52,733 nucleotides of DNA from Sphingopyxis sp. (GCF_016463645.1 NZ_JAEMQX010000014.1:1-52733); one strand, 5' to 3'. Counted from the stretch's first letter, positions 8,855 to 18,508 are shown. Notes: generated by a model not told the origin, from the sequence alone. Program-made: numbers and translations.

Positions 8855-10255
8855 TCAGGGTGCCGGATAGCAAGGCGTGTCCGATGGCCCGCACGGTCCC
8901 CATCCGCCGCCCATCGCCTGGAAAAGCTGGACGCGCGCGGACAGCGCGTCGGCGCGGAGCTGGATCAGCGACAACTCGGCGCCGAGCAGCCCGCGCTGGG
9001 CGTCGAGCTGTTCGAGATAGGGCGAATAGCCTTCGCGGTAGCGGTTGGTGGCAAGGCGCAGCCCTTCGGCCAGCGCGTCGCGCTGCGATCGCGCGAACAT
9101 GATCTGCCGGTCGATCATCTGCACCGCCGCGAGTGCATCCTCGACCTCGCGAAAGGCGGTCAGCGCGGTGCGGCGATAGGCGAAGGCAGCCTGATCGCGC
9201 TGTGCGCCCGCGGCGTCGGCCTGCGCGGTCAGGCGGCCACCCTGGAAGATGGGTGCGAGGATGCTACCCCCGACCGACCATATCGTGATCGGGTCGGCGA
9301 GCAGGGTCGAGAAGGCGGCGCCCGCCGCCGAGGTGAGGCGGAGTTGCGGCAGGAAGCGCTTGCGCGCCACAGCCAGATTCTTGTCCGATGCCGCCAGCTG
9401 ATATTCGGCCTGTGCGACGTCGGGCCGCCGCCGCAGCAGTTCGGACGGCAGGCCCGCGGGCACGGCGGGCACCGTCAGCCGGTCGAGCGCCGCGCCGCGG
9501 CCGACAGCCTGCGGTGTTTCACCGACCAGCACGCTCAGCGCGTCTTCGGTCCGTGCGATCGCCAGTTCGATCTGCGGCTCGATCTGCGCGGTCGCGTCAT
9601 ATTCGGCCTGCGCCTGTTCGAGTTCGAGCTTGGGTGAATAGCCCGATCCGACGCGCGATTTCGCGATGCGCAAGGACTCGGCGCGGGCGCGCACGGTCTC
9701 GCGCGCCACCGCCAGCCGCGCATCGAGGCCGCGCAGCGTGAGGTAATTGCCTGCGACCGCCGCGGCGATCGAGAGCCGGACCGTGTCATGGGCGGCAGCG
9801 CTGGCGAGCCAGGAATCGCGCGCCGCCGATTGCTGGTCGGCAAGGCGACCGAAGAGATCGACCTCATAGGCGATCTGGATCTGCGGCTGCGCGAAATTCT
9901 GTTCGGCGGGCTGGCCGAAGGCATTGACCGAGCGCGACCGCCCGCCGCCGAGCGTCGCGTCGATCGCCGGCAAGGTCTGCGCGCGTGCGAGCGCGACATT
10001 GGCGCGCGCCTCGCGCACGCGCGCCGCGGCAATCCCGATATCGCTGTTGTTCGCGATGGCCTTTTCGACCAGCGCCGCAAGCGCCGGGTCCCCGAAGGAT
10101 AGCCACCAGTCGCGTTGTAACGGAGCGTCCGTGCCAACGTCGGTGCGCCAGGTGGGGGGTGCGGCAACGGGCGCCACGTCGGTCGTTGCGACATTCGGCC
10201 CGGCGCAGGCGGCCAGCAGGCCGCCGAGCGTCAGCGCCGGTACAAGACGCACCAT
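8855..10255 (-). CDS. OprM/NodT-type outer membrane efflux lipoprotein
   Basis: Outer membrane channel of a tripartite efflux pump. 466 residues. The N-terminus is a lipoprotein signal (MVRLVPALTLGGLLAACAGP) with Cys in the lipobox LAAC. The rest has the two long helical repeats of the RND outer membrane factor family, with WWLSFGDPALAALV and LFGRLADQQSAARD in the first and LLRRRPDVAQAEYQLAAS in the second. The ATG at 10255 is two bases after the emrA stop, so emrB, emrA and this gene form one leftward operon. The frame stays open upstream inside emrA, but the signal peptide fixes the start. Confidence 0.95.
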   Translation of the reverse strand: MVRLVPALTLGGLLAACAGPNVATTDVAPVAAPPTWRTDVGTDAPLQRDWWLSFGDPALAALVEKAIANNSDIGIAAARVREARANVALARAQTLPAIDATLGGGRSRSVNAFGQPAEQNFAQPQIQIAYEVDLFGRLADQQSAARDSWLASAAAHDTVRLSIAAAVAGNYLTLRGLDARLAVARETVRARAESLRIAKSRVGSGYSPKLELEQAQAEYDATAQIEPQIELAIARTEDALSVLVGETPQAVGRGAALDRLTVPAVPAGLPSELLRRRPDVAQAEYQLAASDKNLAVARKRFLPQLRLTSAAGAAFSTLLADPITIWSVGGSILAPIFQGGRLTAQADAAGAQRDQAAFAYRRTALTAFREVEDALAAVQMIDRQIMFARSQRDALAEGLRLATNRYREGYSPYLEQLDAQRGLLGAELSLIQLRADALSARVQLFQAMGGGWGPCGPSDTPCYPAP

Positions 10256-10257
10256 CT

Positions 10258-11433
10258 TCACCGCCGCGATCCGCCGCGCGTGTCGACGCGGACTTCGACC
10301 GACATGCCGGGTCGCAGCCGTCTCGCCAGCGGCTGTCCCTTGTCGATCGCGATGCGTACGGCGATCCGTTGCGCCACCTTGACGAAATTGCCGGTCGCAT
10401 TGTCGGCCTTGAGCACCGCGAATTCGGACCCCGCCGCCGGCGACAGATTTTCGACCCGCCCGGTCAGTTCGGCGCCGCCCAGCGCATCGACGCTGAAGCG
10501 CGCGCGCTGCCCGATCGCCATGTCGCCGGTCTGCGCCTCCTTGAAGTTCGCGATCACCCAGACATTGTGCGGAACCACCGAAAGCAGTTGCGTGCCCGCG
10601 GTAACATAGGCGCCGAGGCGTACCCCGACCTCGGAGAGCTGGCCATCGGCCGGCGCGCGGATGATCGTGTTGTCGAGGTCGATCTGCGCAAGGCGAAGCT
10701 GCGCCTTTGCCGATGCGACCGCGGCTTGGAGGCCTGCACGCCCGACGACGACCGTGCGCACATCCTGTGTACCGATCGCGCGGCTCGCGCGCGCCTGCTG
10801 CAGCGATGCCTGCGCCGCCAGCAGCGCCGCGCGCGTCTGGTCGAATTCGCGGGTCGAGATCGATCCGTCGGCGACGAGCGTGCGGGCGCGGCGCATGTCG
10901 GCCTCGGCGCGCGTCAACTGCGCCTGCGCATTGGCGATACCCGCGTTCTGACTGTCGGTTGCGACCTCGCGCGAACGCTGCGCCTGCGCCGAATTGGCGA
11001 GCGATGCTTCCTGCGCGGCGACGTTCGCCGTGGCTTGCGCGACGCGTGCGCGATAGATGCGGTCGTCGATCGTCGCGAGGATCTGCCCCGCCTTGACCTC
11101 GGCGAAATCCTGCACCGCGACGCGCGTCACATAGCCGCTGACCTGCGGGCTGATGATCGTGACACGGCCGCGTACATAGGCATTGTCGGTGCGCTCGGCG
11201 CCGCCGGCGAACGGCGGCAGCTTCCACGCGTAAAGAACCGCGAGGATCGCAAGCAGCGCAATGGCGATGATCGCGACGACGGTCGTGCGCGACTTGGTCG
11301 GCGGACGCCAGGATGATGGCTGCGCGTCGACCTGCGGGTCGCGTGCCGGCTCGGCCTCCGGCGCTGCAGACGGGCTGGCCGCGGCGGCCTCGACCTCGGG
11401 TTCGGGCGGCGTGTTCGCCTTCTCTTCGCTCAT
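10258..11433 (-). CDS. emrA: EmrA/HlyD-family periplasmic adaptor
   Basis: Membrane-fusion protein linking the EmrB-type exporter to the outer membrane channel. 391 residues: an acidic, alanine/proline-rich cytoplasmic N-terminus (1-45), one membrane helix (about 48-68), the biotinyl-lipoyl motif TDNAYVRGRVTIISPQVSG, a coiled-coil hairpin rich in Ala, Gln and Arg (about 120-230), and the second lipoyl half with NTIIRAPADGQLSE. One base separates it from the emrB stop, and the outer membrane lipoprotein starts two bases after its own stop. It is the middle gene of the pump operon. Confidence 0.95.
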   Translation of the reverse strand: MSEEKANTPPEPEVEAAAASPSAAPEAEPARDPQVDAQPSSWRPPTKSRTTVVAIIAIALLAILAVLYAWKLPPFAGGAERTDNAYVRGRVTIISPQVSGYVTRVAVQDFAEVKAGQILATIDDRIYRARVAQATANVAAQEASLANSAQAQRSREVATDSQNAGIANAQAQLTRAEADMRRARTLVADGSISTREFDQTRAALLAAQASLQQARASRAIGTQDVRTVVVGRAGLQAAVASAKAQLRLAQIDLDNTIIRAPADGQLSEVGVRLGAYVTAGTQLLSVVPHNVWVIANFKEAQTGDMAIGQRARFSVDALGGAELTGRVENLSPAAGSEFAVLKADNATGNFVKVAQRIAVRIAIDKGQPLARRLRPGMSVEVRVDTRGGSRR

Positions 11434-11434
11434 T

Positions 11435-13099
11435 CTACTGCCCCTGTTGCGCCTGTGCCTGCGCCTGAAGACGTTGTACCAATAATATCACCGGCGACGG
11501 CTCGCCGCGCCGGCGGATCGACCAGCTGATCAGGAAACCCCAGATCGCCGTCAGGATCGCTAGCACCCCGACGAGCATGAAAACATCGTTGTAAGCGAGG
11601 ATATGCGCCTCGCGCGTGACCTGCTGGCTCAGCAGCGCGGCGCTTTCGGCACCGCGCAGGACCGGATCGCCGACCGTCCCCGCAACGGCGCGGCCGCCGG
11701 CGCCCAGCCGTGCGGCGACCAGCGGATCGGTCGCGACGATGTTCTGAACCAGCTCGTGCGAATGATATTTCTCGCGCACCGTCTGAAAGGTGCCGAGCAG
11801 CGTGCTGCCCGCGAGACCGCCGATGCTCTGGCTCATGCTGAACAGCACGACGAAGCTGATGAAATTCCTGCCGCCCGCGAGCAGGGTGCGCGCGATACCG
11901 ATCACCATCGCCTGCGCGAGGAAGAGCAAGGACGCGAAGCCGATCAGCGCCTGGCTGAGATAGAATTGGCCCGGCCGGGTCAGGTTGGTCGCCCCGGCAT
12001 CCATCAACGCGCCGACGACGATCAGCACGACCGCGACGATGATCGGCCGCGAGAGATTGTCCGGACGGAAAGTCAGCACTGCGGTCACAAGACCCGCGAT
12101 CGACGCGAAAACGACGATCAGATTGAGCGTCACCATCTGGTCGTTGATCATGCCGACCACGGACAGAAACCCGACCGAGCCGAAGGCCTGTTCGGAAAGC
12201 AGTATACGAACCGACGCGGCCACGGCGAACAGGCGCAGCATCTCGCGCGTCCCGAGCCAGCGCGTGTTGATGAGCGGATTCTTGCGATGATGCTCGACCA
12301 GCACCGCGGCGGCGATCAGCGCGACGCTCGCGGCGAGCGCCCATCCCATCCACGAACGTTCGAACCACCACTGGATCCGCCCCTGTGACAGCACCGCTAT
12401 CAGCAACCACAGTCCCGGCGCGAGCAGGGCGAAGGTCAGGAAGTCGTGTGGCTCGAACACTTTCTCGCGCTCGCTCGGCGGCAGCGGCTGCGCCATGACG
12501 GCGGCGAGCGTCGCGAGCGCGAGCCCGAATTCGAACCAGTAGAGATTGTGCCAGTCGCCCCAGATGAGCAGCCCCGGCGACAGCACGCGCGCGAGCGGCG
12601 TCGCGATCTGGGGGATGCAGATGCCGATCATCACCGCGGCGAGCCGCTTTGAGGCGGGAAGCGCCTGAAAGAAATAGAGGATGGTCAGCGTCGACAGGCC
12701 GCTCGCCGCAATGCCGCTCATCGCGCGCACGGCGACCGACGTCCAGAAATCGTGAATGAACAGATGCATCAGCGTCGTCACCGCATAGGCGACGAGCGTA
12801 TAGCGGATGAAGGGCTGGAGCCCGAACTGCTGGCGGTATTTGACGAGCAGCAGGTTCGCCGTGACGTTGGTCATGAAATAGGCGGCGGTGAGCCATGCAG
12901 CCTCGTCGCTGTTGAGCCCCAATGTGCCCTGCGCGAAATTGAGGTTCACGGTGACCAGTGCATTGCCGAGCCCGCCGGTAATCCCGATCAGGCAGCCGAT
13001 CAGGAAATGGCGGACCATCCGCGACGTCGGATGATCGGGATTGGCCGGCGATCCCGGCAGCGTCGGCCGCTCGTGCGGCTTGAAGACATAGTCCGCCAT
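11435..13099 (-). CDS. emrB: DHA2-family (EmrB-type) multidrug MFS transporter
   Basis: Proton-driven inner membrane exporter, 554 residues with about 14 hydrophobic segments as in the DHA2/EmrB group. Starts MADYVFKPHERPTLPG; the first helix carries GITGGLGNALVTVNLNFA and LGLNSDEAAWLTAAYF, equivalent to the EmrB motif around TVALP. A long periplasmic loop precedes the last helix (FMLVGVLAILTAIWGF) and the C-terminus is Gln/Ala rich. First gene of emrB-emrA-oprM. Its upstream region contains only a truncated LysR gene, which would normally have been its regulator. Confidence 0.95.
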   Translation of the reverse strand: MADYVFKPHERPTLPGSPANPDHPTSRMVRHFLIGCLIGITGGLGNALVTVNLNFAQGTLGLNSDEAAWLTAAYFMTNVTANLLLVKYRQQFGLQPFIRYTLVAYAVTTLMHLFIHDFWTSVAVRAMSGIAASGLSTLTILYFFQALPASKRLAAVMIGICIPQIATPLARVLSPGLLIWGDWHNLYWFEFGLALATLAAVMAQPLPPSEREKVFEPHDFLTFALLAPGLWLLIAVLSQGRIQWWFERSWMGWALAASVALIAAAVLVEHHRKNPLINTRWLGTREMLRLFAVAASVRILLSEQAFGSVGFLSVVGMINDQMVTLNLIVVFASIAGLVTAVLTFRPDNLSRPIIVAVVLIVVGALMDAGATNLTRPGQFYLSQALIGFASLLFLAQAMVIGIARTLLAGGRNFISFVVLFSMSQSIGGLAGSTLLGTFQTVREKYHSHELVQNIVATDPLVAARLGAGGRAVAGTVGDPVLRGAESAALLSQQVTREAHILAYNDVFMLVGVLAILTAIWGFLISWSIRRRGEPSPVILLVQRLQAQAQAQQGQ

Positions 13100-13122
13100 C
13101 GGGCCTCAGGCCGGGCTGGCGA

Positions 13123-13365
13123 TCATCGCGGCGCCGGACAGGTGGCTGCGAGTCGGTTCGATGGACATGGGCTTCCATACCGCATCGGCTGCGGCGGTGC
13201 AGCCACCTCGATGCACGTCGTCCCGTCGCGACCGGTCGGATACCATCGCCGATAGAGCGCTTGCCCGCGCCCGCGCCTGTTCGGGCACATGGCATCGTCG
13301 CCGCGCAGGGCGCGATCGAGCCGCTGCCCCACGAGCCGGCCGTCGGGGCACTCGAAATGGACCAT
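13123..13365 (-). CDS. small open frame of unknown function upstream of emrB
   Basis: An ATG two bases after the stop of the LysR stub opens an 80-codon frame beginning MVHFECPDGRLVGQRLD and containing GRGQALYRRWYPTGRDGT. It looks coding by base use in its first two thirds (GC-rich third positions) but less so near its end. I do not recognise a family. It may be a genuine small protein or a fragment brought in by the deletion that truncated the LysR gene. Its stop lies 24 bp upstream of the emrB start. Confidence 0.25.
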   Translation of the reverse strand: MVHFECPDGRLVGQRLDRALRGDDAMCPNRRGRGQALYRRWYPTGRDGTTCIEVAAPPQPMRYGSPCPSNRLAATCPAPR

Positions 13366-13366
13366 T

Positions 13367-13480
13367 TCATAGTGACGCTGCGAGCCCCGGAAGCGGCGCG
13401 CCGAGCTTGCGACTGCCCGCCGAAAGGTTTCCGGCGTCGACCACGGCCAGAATGACACGCATGGCATCAAGGCGGTCCAT
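13367..13480 (-). pseudogene. truncated LysR-family regulator (N-terminal stub)
   Basis: Starting at an ATG at 13480 with a strong GGAGGGGG ribosome binding site, 37 codons read MDRLDAMRVILAVVDAGNLS and then AGSRKLGAPLP. This is the first part of the LysR winged-helix domain, just before where family members continue TVSRKV-LE. Instead it reads GLAASL and stops at 13367. The remaining 260 or so residues of a LysR protein are missing from the space before emrB. A deletion or replacement with junction near 13385 is inferred. The gene orientation and position suggest it once regulated the emr operon. Confidence 0.7.
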
Positions 13481-13606
13481 ACCCCCTCCTTTCGATGCCC
13501 TATAGTCCTGTATTGCCGATCCTTACAGTCCGGGGCAGCAAGTGAGGGTCTGCTTGCTGACTATCGGAACCGGAAGGAGATGGTGCGCCTTCGGCCAATC
13601 CCCAAT

Positions 13607-13620
13607 TTGACGCCGATCAA
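13607..13620. promoter_or_regulatory. FNR/FixK-type box upstream of the universal stress gene
   Basis: TTGACGCCGATCAA matches the FNR consensus TTGAT-N4-ATCAA at nine of ten positions. It ends 49 bp before the usp ATG at 13670. The 190 bp between the LysR stub and usp hold nothing else recognisable. Confidence 0.65.
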
Positions 13621-13669
13621 TGACGTCGTTCCGCGGGCAATCCAATCTCGCACCCATGCAGGAGATTGG

Positions 13670-14482
13670 ATGATGAGAAATATTCTGGTTCAGGCCGACA
13701 AAGACGCGGGCATGGCGATGCGGATGGAAAGCGCGCTCGCGATCGGCCGCCGCTTCGGGGCGCATCTCAGCTTCCTGATCAGTTCGCCCTATCAACAATT
13801 CATTGCCGCCGATCCCTTCGGCGGACTGTATCTGGCGAAGGAGCAGCTGGCGCAGGCGCAGTTGGCGGATCTGGAGATCGAAAAACGCCTCAGCGCGGAA
13901 CTCGCGCGCGAGGACGTGCCATGGGACGTTGCGGTAGCCGATGGCGATGCGCTGTCGACCATGACGCTTGCCGCAACACTTTCGGACCTTGCGATCGTTT
14001 CGCTCGGGGCACGCGACCGCCGCGGCCACCGGGTCCCGACGATCGCCGCCGATCTCGCGCTCACCGTGCCGGTCCCGGTCCTTGCCCTGCCCCCCGAGAG
14101 AGGGCCGTTCGACTTCGACGCGCCGATGATGGTGGCGTGGAACGGCAGTCCGCAGGCCGCCAACGCCTTGCGCGCCGGCGTATCGCTCATGGGCGATGCC
14201 CGGAATGTCGTTCTTGTCACGGTCGGTGACGACGAAGGTCGCGTTCCGGCCGAGAATGCGCTTCGCTACATGTCGCGGTACGGCGTGCATGGCGAGTTGC
14301 GGCGCGAAACGAAGAGTACCGGAACCGCCGAGGAGGTGCTCGAACGCGTTGCCGCCGAGATCAGCCCGGGCCTGATCGTCATGGGTGCTTTCGGCCGTCC
14401 GCGCCTGCGCGAGACATTGTTCGGCGGTGTCACGCGCTATCTGATCGAAGCCGCGCCGGCGCCTCTGCTGCTCGCGCACTAG
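13670..14482 (+). CDS. universal stress protein, tandem UspA domains
   Basis: Cytoplasmic stress protein, 270 residues, with two Usp domains. The first starts MMRNILVQADKD and its end (VPVPVLALP) marks the boundary near 140. The second (APMMVAWNGSPQAANALRAG) retains the nucleotide-loop-like GAFGRPRLRETLFGGVTRYLI before the C-terminal APAPLLLAH. The ATG at 13670 follows GGAG at 13661 by five bases; the next ATG at 13673 is equally possible. The upstream FNR box and the fnr gene 54 bp downstream suggest induction at low oxygen, as known for some Anr-controlled Usp proteins in pseudomonads. Confidence 0.9.
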   Translation: MMRNILVQADKDAGMAMRMESALAIGRRFGAHLSFLISSPYQQFIAADPFGGLYLAKEQLAQAQLADLEIEKRLSAELAREDVPWDVAVADGDALSTMTLAATLSDLAIVSLGARDRRGHRVPTIAADLALTVPVPVLALPPERGPFDFDAPMMVAWNGSPQAANALRAGVSLMGDARNVVLVTVGDDEGRVPAENALRYMSRYGVHGELRRETKSTGTAEEVLERVAAEISPGLIVMGAFGRPRLRETLFGGVTRYLIEAAPAPLLLAH

Positions 14483-14535
14483 GGTTCCGGTCCGCTACGC
14501 TTTCCAAACCGGTCGCCTTATTGTAGGGCGGCCGG

Positions 14536-15225
14536 GTGACCGATTGTGCGACCTGCGTTGTGCGAAATCGCGCTATTTGCGCGAGCCTGAACCCCGCGGA
14601 GCTTGCCGCGCTGGGGAAGATGGGGCGTCGGCAGAAGGTACGACAGGGGCAGACGCTCTTGTGGGAGGGCGATGGCGCGCCGGTCGTCGCCAACGTCCTC
14701 GACGGCGTGCTCAAGCTGGTCGTGTCGACCGCCGACGGGCGCGAGCAGATCGTCGGCGTCGTTTTTCCGTCGGATTTCATCGGCCGGCCGTTCGGCAAGG
14801 AAAGCCCGTACAGCGTAACCGCGATGACCGACGCCGAAGTGTGCATCTTCAACCGCAACAATTTCGACGAGTTCGCGAGTTCGCACCCCGACCTGCAGCA
14901 GAAACTGCTCCGCCGCACGCTCGACGAGCTCGACCGGGCACGGCACTGGATGATGCTGCTCGGCCGCAAGTCGGCGTCGGAGAAGGTGGCATCCTTTCTG
15001 CTCGAAATGTCCGAGCGCCTTTCGGGGCAGGGATGCCAGTCGGGCGCGCGCGACGGGTTCGAGCTGCCCTTCGGCCGCCAGCAGATCGCCGACATATTGG
15101 GCCTGACGATCGAAACGACGAGCCGTCAGCTCACGAAGATGCGAGCCGACGGCGTCGTCGACCTCCCGTCGCGCCGCGAGATCGTGATCAACGACCGCGC
15201 GGCGATGGAGGATATGGCGGGCTGA
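14536..15225 (+). CDS. fnrL: Fnr/FnrL-type oxygen-sensing transcription regulator
   Basis: Crp/Fnr-family activator of anaerobic and microaerobic genes, 229 residues from a GTG start. Cys4, Cys7 and Cys15 (C-x2-C-x7-C) plus Cys103 are placed as the four ligands of the oxygen-labile [4Fe-4S] cluster in FnrL proteins. The cAMP-fold domain covers about 20-125, a long dimerisation helix about 120-150, and the helix-turn-helix ends in TIETTSRQLTKM with the E-x2-SR contacts (193, 196, 197) that read TTGAT half-sites. FNR-like boxes at 13607, 15985 and 23991 are its likely targets in this window. It sits between usp and the ompW/cco region, a common arrangement. Confidence 0.94.
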   Translation: MTDCATCVVRNRAICASLNPAELAALGKMGRRQKVRQGQTLLWEGDGAPVVANVLDGVLKLVVSTADGREQIVGVVFPSDFIGRPFGKESPYSVTAMTDAEVCIFNRNNFDEFASSHPDLQQKLLRRTLDELDRARHWMMLLGRKSASEKVASFLLEMSERLSGQGCQSGARDGFELPFGRQQIADILGLTIETTSRQLTKMRADGVVDLPSRREIVINDRAAMEDMAG

Positions 15226-15234
15226 GCTGCCAGC

Positions 15235-15906
15235 TCAGAAGCGGAATGCCGCCCCGACGCTGATCACCCATGGATCGAGCCTGTGCCGCGTTTTGAGCAC
15301 TTCGGTGTCGCCCGCGTACCAGGTCGCGGTCGGGCGCAGGAAATAGCGCTTGGCATCGAATGACAGCGCCAGCCCCTTGTCGTTGACCGGAATGTCGATG
15401 CCCGCCTGCAACGCGGCGCCGAGCTTGTCGCCCATCTTTTGCCGGGTCGCACCCAGCGTCCGCGTTGTCGCACCTGGCTTTTCATCGATGAAGATGAAAT
15501 AGCTTGGCCCGGCGCCGATGTAGGGACGAACGCCGCCGTCCTTGCCGAAATGATATTTGAGGGTGAGCGTCGCGGGCACGATCTTCGCGTCGGAAACCAG
15601 CGTCGCGCCATCGAGCGCGCCGCGGCCGCTCACATCGTGCTGCGTCACGCCCGCGATTGTTTCGAGCGAGATATTGTCGGCAACGAAATATTCGATCGCG
15701 ACCGTCGGGGTCACATTGTCGTCGGCCTTGCTTTGCGTGCCTGCGGGCAGGCCGATGAGGTCGGTCTTGACGTCGGTGATCTTGCCGTCGGGCGCGACAT
15801 AGGTCGCGAGCAACTTGAAGTGCACCTCGCCGGCCTTGGCGGCCGCCTGTCCGGGCAGCGCGAATGCGGCGACGAGTGCGATTAGCGGGAGAGCGTTGGT
15901 TTTCAT
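15235..15906 (-). CDS. ompW: OmpW-family outer membrane protein
   Basis: 223 residues with a clear signal peptide (MKTNALPLIALVAAFALPG, cleavage after AAA near 23). The mature part has the OmpW pattern: an early LATYVAPDG strand, TPTVAIEYFVADNISLE, TLTLKYHFG, VRPYIGAGPSYF and a C-terminal aromatic residue (AAFRF) for barrel assembly. AGGAGGT precedes the ATG. It is convergent with fnrL (9 bp between stops) and divergent from ccoN, sharing the FNR box at 15985-15998. OmpW is induced anaerobically by FNR in enterobacteria, consistent with this layout. Confidence 0.9.
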   Translation of the reverse strand: MKTNALPLIALVAAFALPGQAAAKAGEVHFKLLATYVAPDGKITDVKTDLIGLPAGTQSKADDNVTPTVAIEYFVADNISLETIAGVTQHDVSGRGALDGATLVSDAKIVPATLTLKYHFGKDGGVRPYIGAGPSYFIFIDEKPGATTRTLGATRQKMGDKLGAALQAGIDIPVNDKGLALSFDAKRYFLRPTATWYAGDTEVLKTRHRLDPWVISVGAAFRF

Positions 15907-15984
15907 GGGATATACCTCCTGTTTGGGTGGCGCATCCCTGCTCCATGCGCGCTCCCGCTGCATTGATGCGGCGCAACCGGTTCG

Positions 15985-15998
15985 TTGATCCCGATCAA
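15985..15998. promoter_or_regulatory. perfect FNR box between ompW and ccoN
   Basis: TTGATCCCGATCAA is an exact TTGAT-N4-ATCAA palindrome. It lies 77 bp before the ccoN start and 78 bp before the divergent ompW start, so it may serve both. Confidence 0.85.
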
Positions 15999-16075
15999 TG
16001 TTTCGGCGCGCGCGCCCGTTCATGGCGGTCCCGAACCGCGCGGCGGCAAAGCCGCGCCAAGCAGGGACAAGCGAT

Positions 16076-17734
16076 ATGGACGGTCTGGTAACAAGGGCGG
16101 GGGGCTGGCTGGGATTGACCCTGCTCGCCTTCGTGATGGCGGCGCTCGCGGTCGATGCGCCGTTCGCGGTGCATATGATCATCGTCGCGCTCGCGTGCCT
16201 TGCCATGCTGTGGGCGACTGTCACGCGCGCCGACTATGGCGCCCTTGCGCGCGGCATCCTGAAGATGCCCGCCGATCAGGGCGTCTATGACGACGATCCG
16301 ATCCGCTGGGGCGTCATCGCGACCTTGTTCTGGGGTGTTGCGGGGATGGCCGCAGGGCTCTTTATCGCGCTCCAGCTCGCTTTCCCGGCGCTGAACCTGG
16401 GCCTCGAATATACGACCTTCGGGCGCCTCAGGCCGCTGCATACCTCGGCGGTGATCTTCGCCTTCGGCGGCAACGCGCTGATCGCGACGAGCTTTTACGT
16501 CGTGCAGCGCACCTGCCGCGCGCGGCTCGCCTTTCCCAAGCTCGCGCGCTTCGTCTTCTGGGGATACCAGCTCTTCATCGTCCTCGCGGCGACAGGCTAT
16601 CTGATGGGCGTCACCGCGGCCAAGGAATATGCCGAGCCCGAATGGTATGTCGACCTGTGGCTGACGATCGTCTGGGTCGCCTATCTCGTCGTGTTCGTCG
16701 GCACGATCGTCAGGCGCCGCGAGCCGCATATCTATGTCGCGAACTGGTTCTATCTGAGCTTCATCGTCACCATCGCGATGCTGCACATCGTCAACAATCT
16801 GTCGATGCCCGCCAGCATCTTCGGATCGAAGAGCTACGCCGCCTTCGCCGGGGTGCAGGATGCGCTGACGCAATGGTGGTACGGCCATAATGCGGTCGGC
16901 TTCTTCCTGACCGCGGGCTTCCTCGCGATGATGTATTATTTCGTGCCGAAACAGGCCGAGCGGCCGGTCTACAGCTACCGTCTGTCGATCATCCACTTCT
17001 GGTCGCTGATCTTCCTCTATATCTGGGCGGGGCCGCACCACCTCCACTATACCGCGCTGCCCGACTGGGCGCAGACGCTGGGCATGGTGTTTTCGGTGAT
17101 CCTGTGGATGCCGAGCTGGGGCGGCATGATCAACGGGCTGATGACGCTGAACGGCGCGTGGGACAAGATCCGCACCGACCCGATCATCCGCATGATGGTG
17201 ATGGCGCTCGCCTTCTACGGCATGAGCACCTTCGAAGGCCCGATGATGTCGATCAAATGGGTCAACTCGATGTCGCATTACACCGACTGGACCATCGGTC
17301 ACGTCCACAGCGGCGCGCTCGGCTGGAACGGCATGATCACCTTCGCTGCAGTCTATTATCTCGTGCCGCGCCTCTGGGGCCGCGAGCGGCTCTACAGCCT
17401 GCGCATGGTCAACTGGCACTTCTGGCTCGCGACCGTCGGCATCGTTTTCTACGCCGCGTCGATGTGGGTCGCGGGCATCATGCAGGGTCTGATGTGGCGC
17501 GAATACGGCGCCGACGGCTACCTCGTCTACAGCTTCGTCGAGAGCGTCGCCGCGATGCACCCGATGTATCTGATCCGTGCCGCGGGCGGGGCGATGTATC
17601 TCGCGGGCTTCCTGATCATGGTCGTCAACGTCTGGGCGACGCTCGGCGGCAGGGTCCGTGCCGAAAAGCCGATGACCGAAACCCCGTACAACGCCGCGGC
17701 GGACCGTCCGCTCGCGCCCGTTCCCGCCGAATAA
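16076..17734 (+). CDS. ccoN: cytochrome cbb3 oxidase subunit I
   Basis: Catalytic haem-copper subunit of the high-affinity terminal oxidase. 552 residues, a dozen or more membrane helices. Conserved pieces include [16 protein letters not shown] (haem ligand region), [23 protein letters not shown] with the copper-site His, [15 protein letters not shown], and [20 protein letters not shown] with the paired haem ligands. The ATG at 16076 was chosen ([10 protein letters not shown], preceded by AGGGA) because an earlier in-frame ATG at 15998 overlaps the FNR box. It leads the ccoNOQP-GHIS operon. Confidence 0.97.
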   Translation: MDGLVTRAGGWLGLTLLAFVMAALAVDAPFAVHMIIVALACLAMLWATVTRADYGALARGILKMPADQGVYDDDPIRWGVIATLFWGVAGMAAGLFIALQLAFPALNLGLEYTTFGRLRPLHTSAVIFAFGGNALIATSFYVVQRTCRARLAFPKLARFVFWGYQLFIVLAATGYLMGVTAAKEYAEPEWYVDLWLTIVWVAYLVVFVGTIVRRREPHIYVANWFYLSFIVTIAMLHIVNNLSMPASIFGSKSYAAFAGVQDALTQWWYGHNAVGFFLTAGFLAMMYYFVPKQAERPVYSYRLSIIHFWSLIFLYIWAGPHHLHYTALPDWAQTLGMVFSVILWMPSWGGMINGLMTLNGAWDKIRTDPIIRMMVMALAFYGMSTFEGPMMSIKWVNSMSHYTDWTIGHVHSGALGWNGMITFAAVYYLVPRLWGRERLYSLRMVNWHFWLATVGIVFYAASMWVAGIMQGLMWREYGADGYLVYSFVESVAAMHPMYLIRAAGGAMYLAGFLIMVVNVWATLGGRVRAEKPMTETPYNAAADRPLAPVPAE

Positions 17735-17746
17735 GGAGCCCCGACC

Positions 17747-18508
17747 ATGGCCACCAAACCCGCCAAAAAGGGCTTCAGCCACAAGAAGATCGAGCGCAAC
17801 GTGACGTTGCTCGGGGCACTCGCGCTGCTCACCGTCACGATCGGCGGCATCGTCGAGATCGCGCCGCTCTTCTGGATCGACAACACGGTCGAGAAGGTCG
17901 AGGGGATGCGCCCCTATACCCCGCTCGAACTCGCCGGGCGCAACATCTATATGCGCGAGGGCTGCTACACCTGCCACAGCCAGATGATCCGTCCGTTCCG
18001 CGACGAGGTCGAACGCTACGGCCATTACAGCCTCGCCGCCGAGAGCATGTACGACCACCCCTTCCAATGGGGGTCGAAACGCACCGGGCCCGACCTCGCG
18101 CGCGTCGGCGGCCGCTATTCGGACGAATGGCACAAGGCGCATCTGATCGATCCGCGCAGCGTCGTGCCCGAATCGATCATGCCGCCCTATGCCTTCCTCG
18201 CGGAGCGCGATCTGCAGACCGGTGACATGGCGAACGACCTGACCGCGCTCTATCGCGTCGGGGTTCCCTATACGAAGGCCGACATCGCCAACGCGAACGA
18301 GGATCTCGCGGCACAGGCGGATCCCGCCGCCGGGCTCGACCTGCAAAAGCGCTATCCCAAGGCGCAGGTCCGCGATTTCGACGGCGATCCCGACCGGCTC
18401 ACCGAGATGGATGCGCTGATCGCCTATCTCCAGATGCTCGGTACGCTCGTCGATGTCGACAAGGCGGCGCCGCAGGAACGCCCGTCCGAAACGGAGGCGG
18501 CGCGATGA
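17747..18508 (+). CDS. ccoO: cytochrome cbb3 oxidase subunit II (mono-haem cytochrome c)
   Basis: 253 residues, one N-terminal membrane anchor (about 20-40) and a periplasmic cytochrome c domain. The haem-attachment motif CYTCH is at 73-77, followed by [15 protein letters not shown] typical of CcoO; Met of IMPPYAF is a likely axial ligand. It starts 12 bp after ccoN with AAGGAG as ribosome binding site and overlaps ccoQ by four bases. Passes electrons from CcoP to CcoN. Confidence 0.97.
   Translation: MATKPAKKGFSHKKIERNVTLLGALALLTVTIGGIVEIAPLFWIDNTVEKVEGMRPYTPLELAGRNIYMREGCYTCHSQMIRPFRDEVERYGHYSLAAESMYDHPFQWGSKRTGPDLARVGGRYSDEWHKAHLIDPRSVVPESIMPPYAFLAERDLQTGDMANDLTALYRVGVPYTKADIANANEDLAAQADPAAGLDLQKRYPKAQVRDFDGDPDRLTEMDALIAYLQMLGTLVDVDKAAPQERPSETEAAR

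Noticed and set aside
15998..16075. Earlier ccoN start at 15998
   Set aside because: It overlaps the FNR box and adds a non-conserved basic stretch; 16076 has a ribosome site.
15995..18346. A 783-codon open frame antisense to ccoN-ccoO
   Set aside because: Antisense shadow of the oxidase genes; His/Asp/Arg-rich composition and no motifs.
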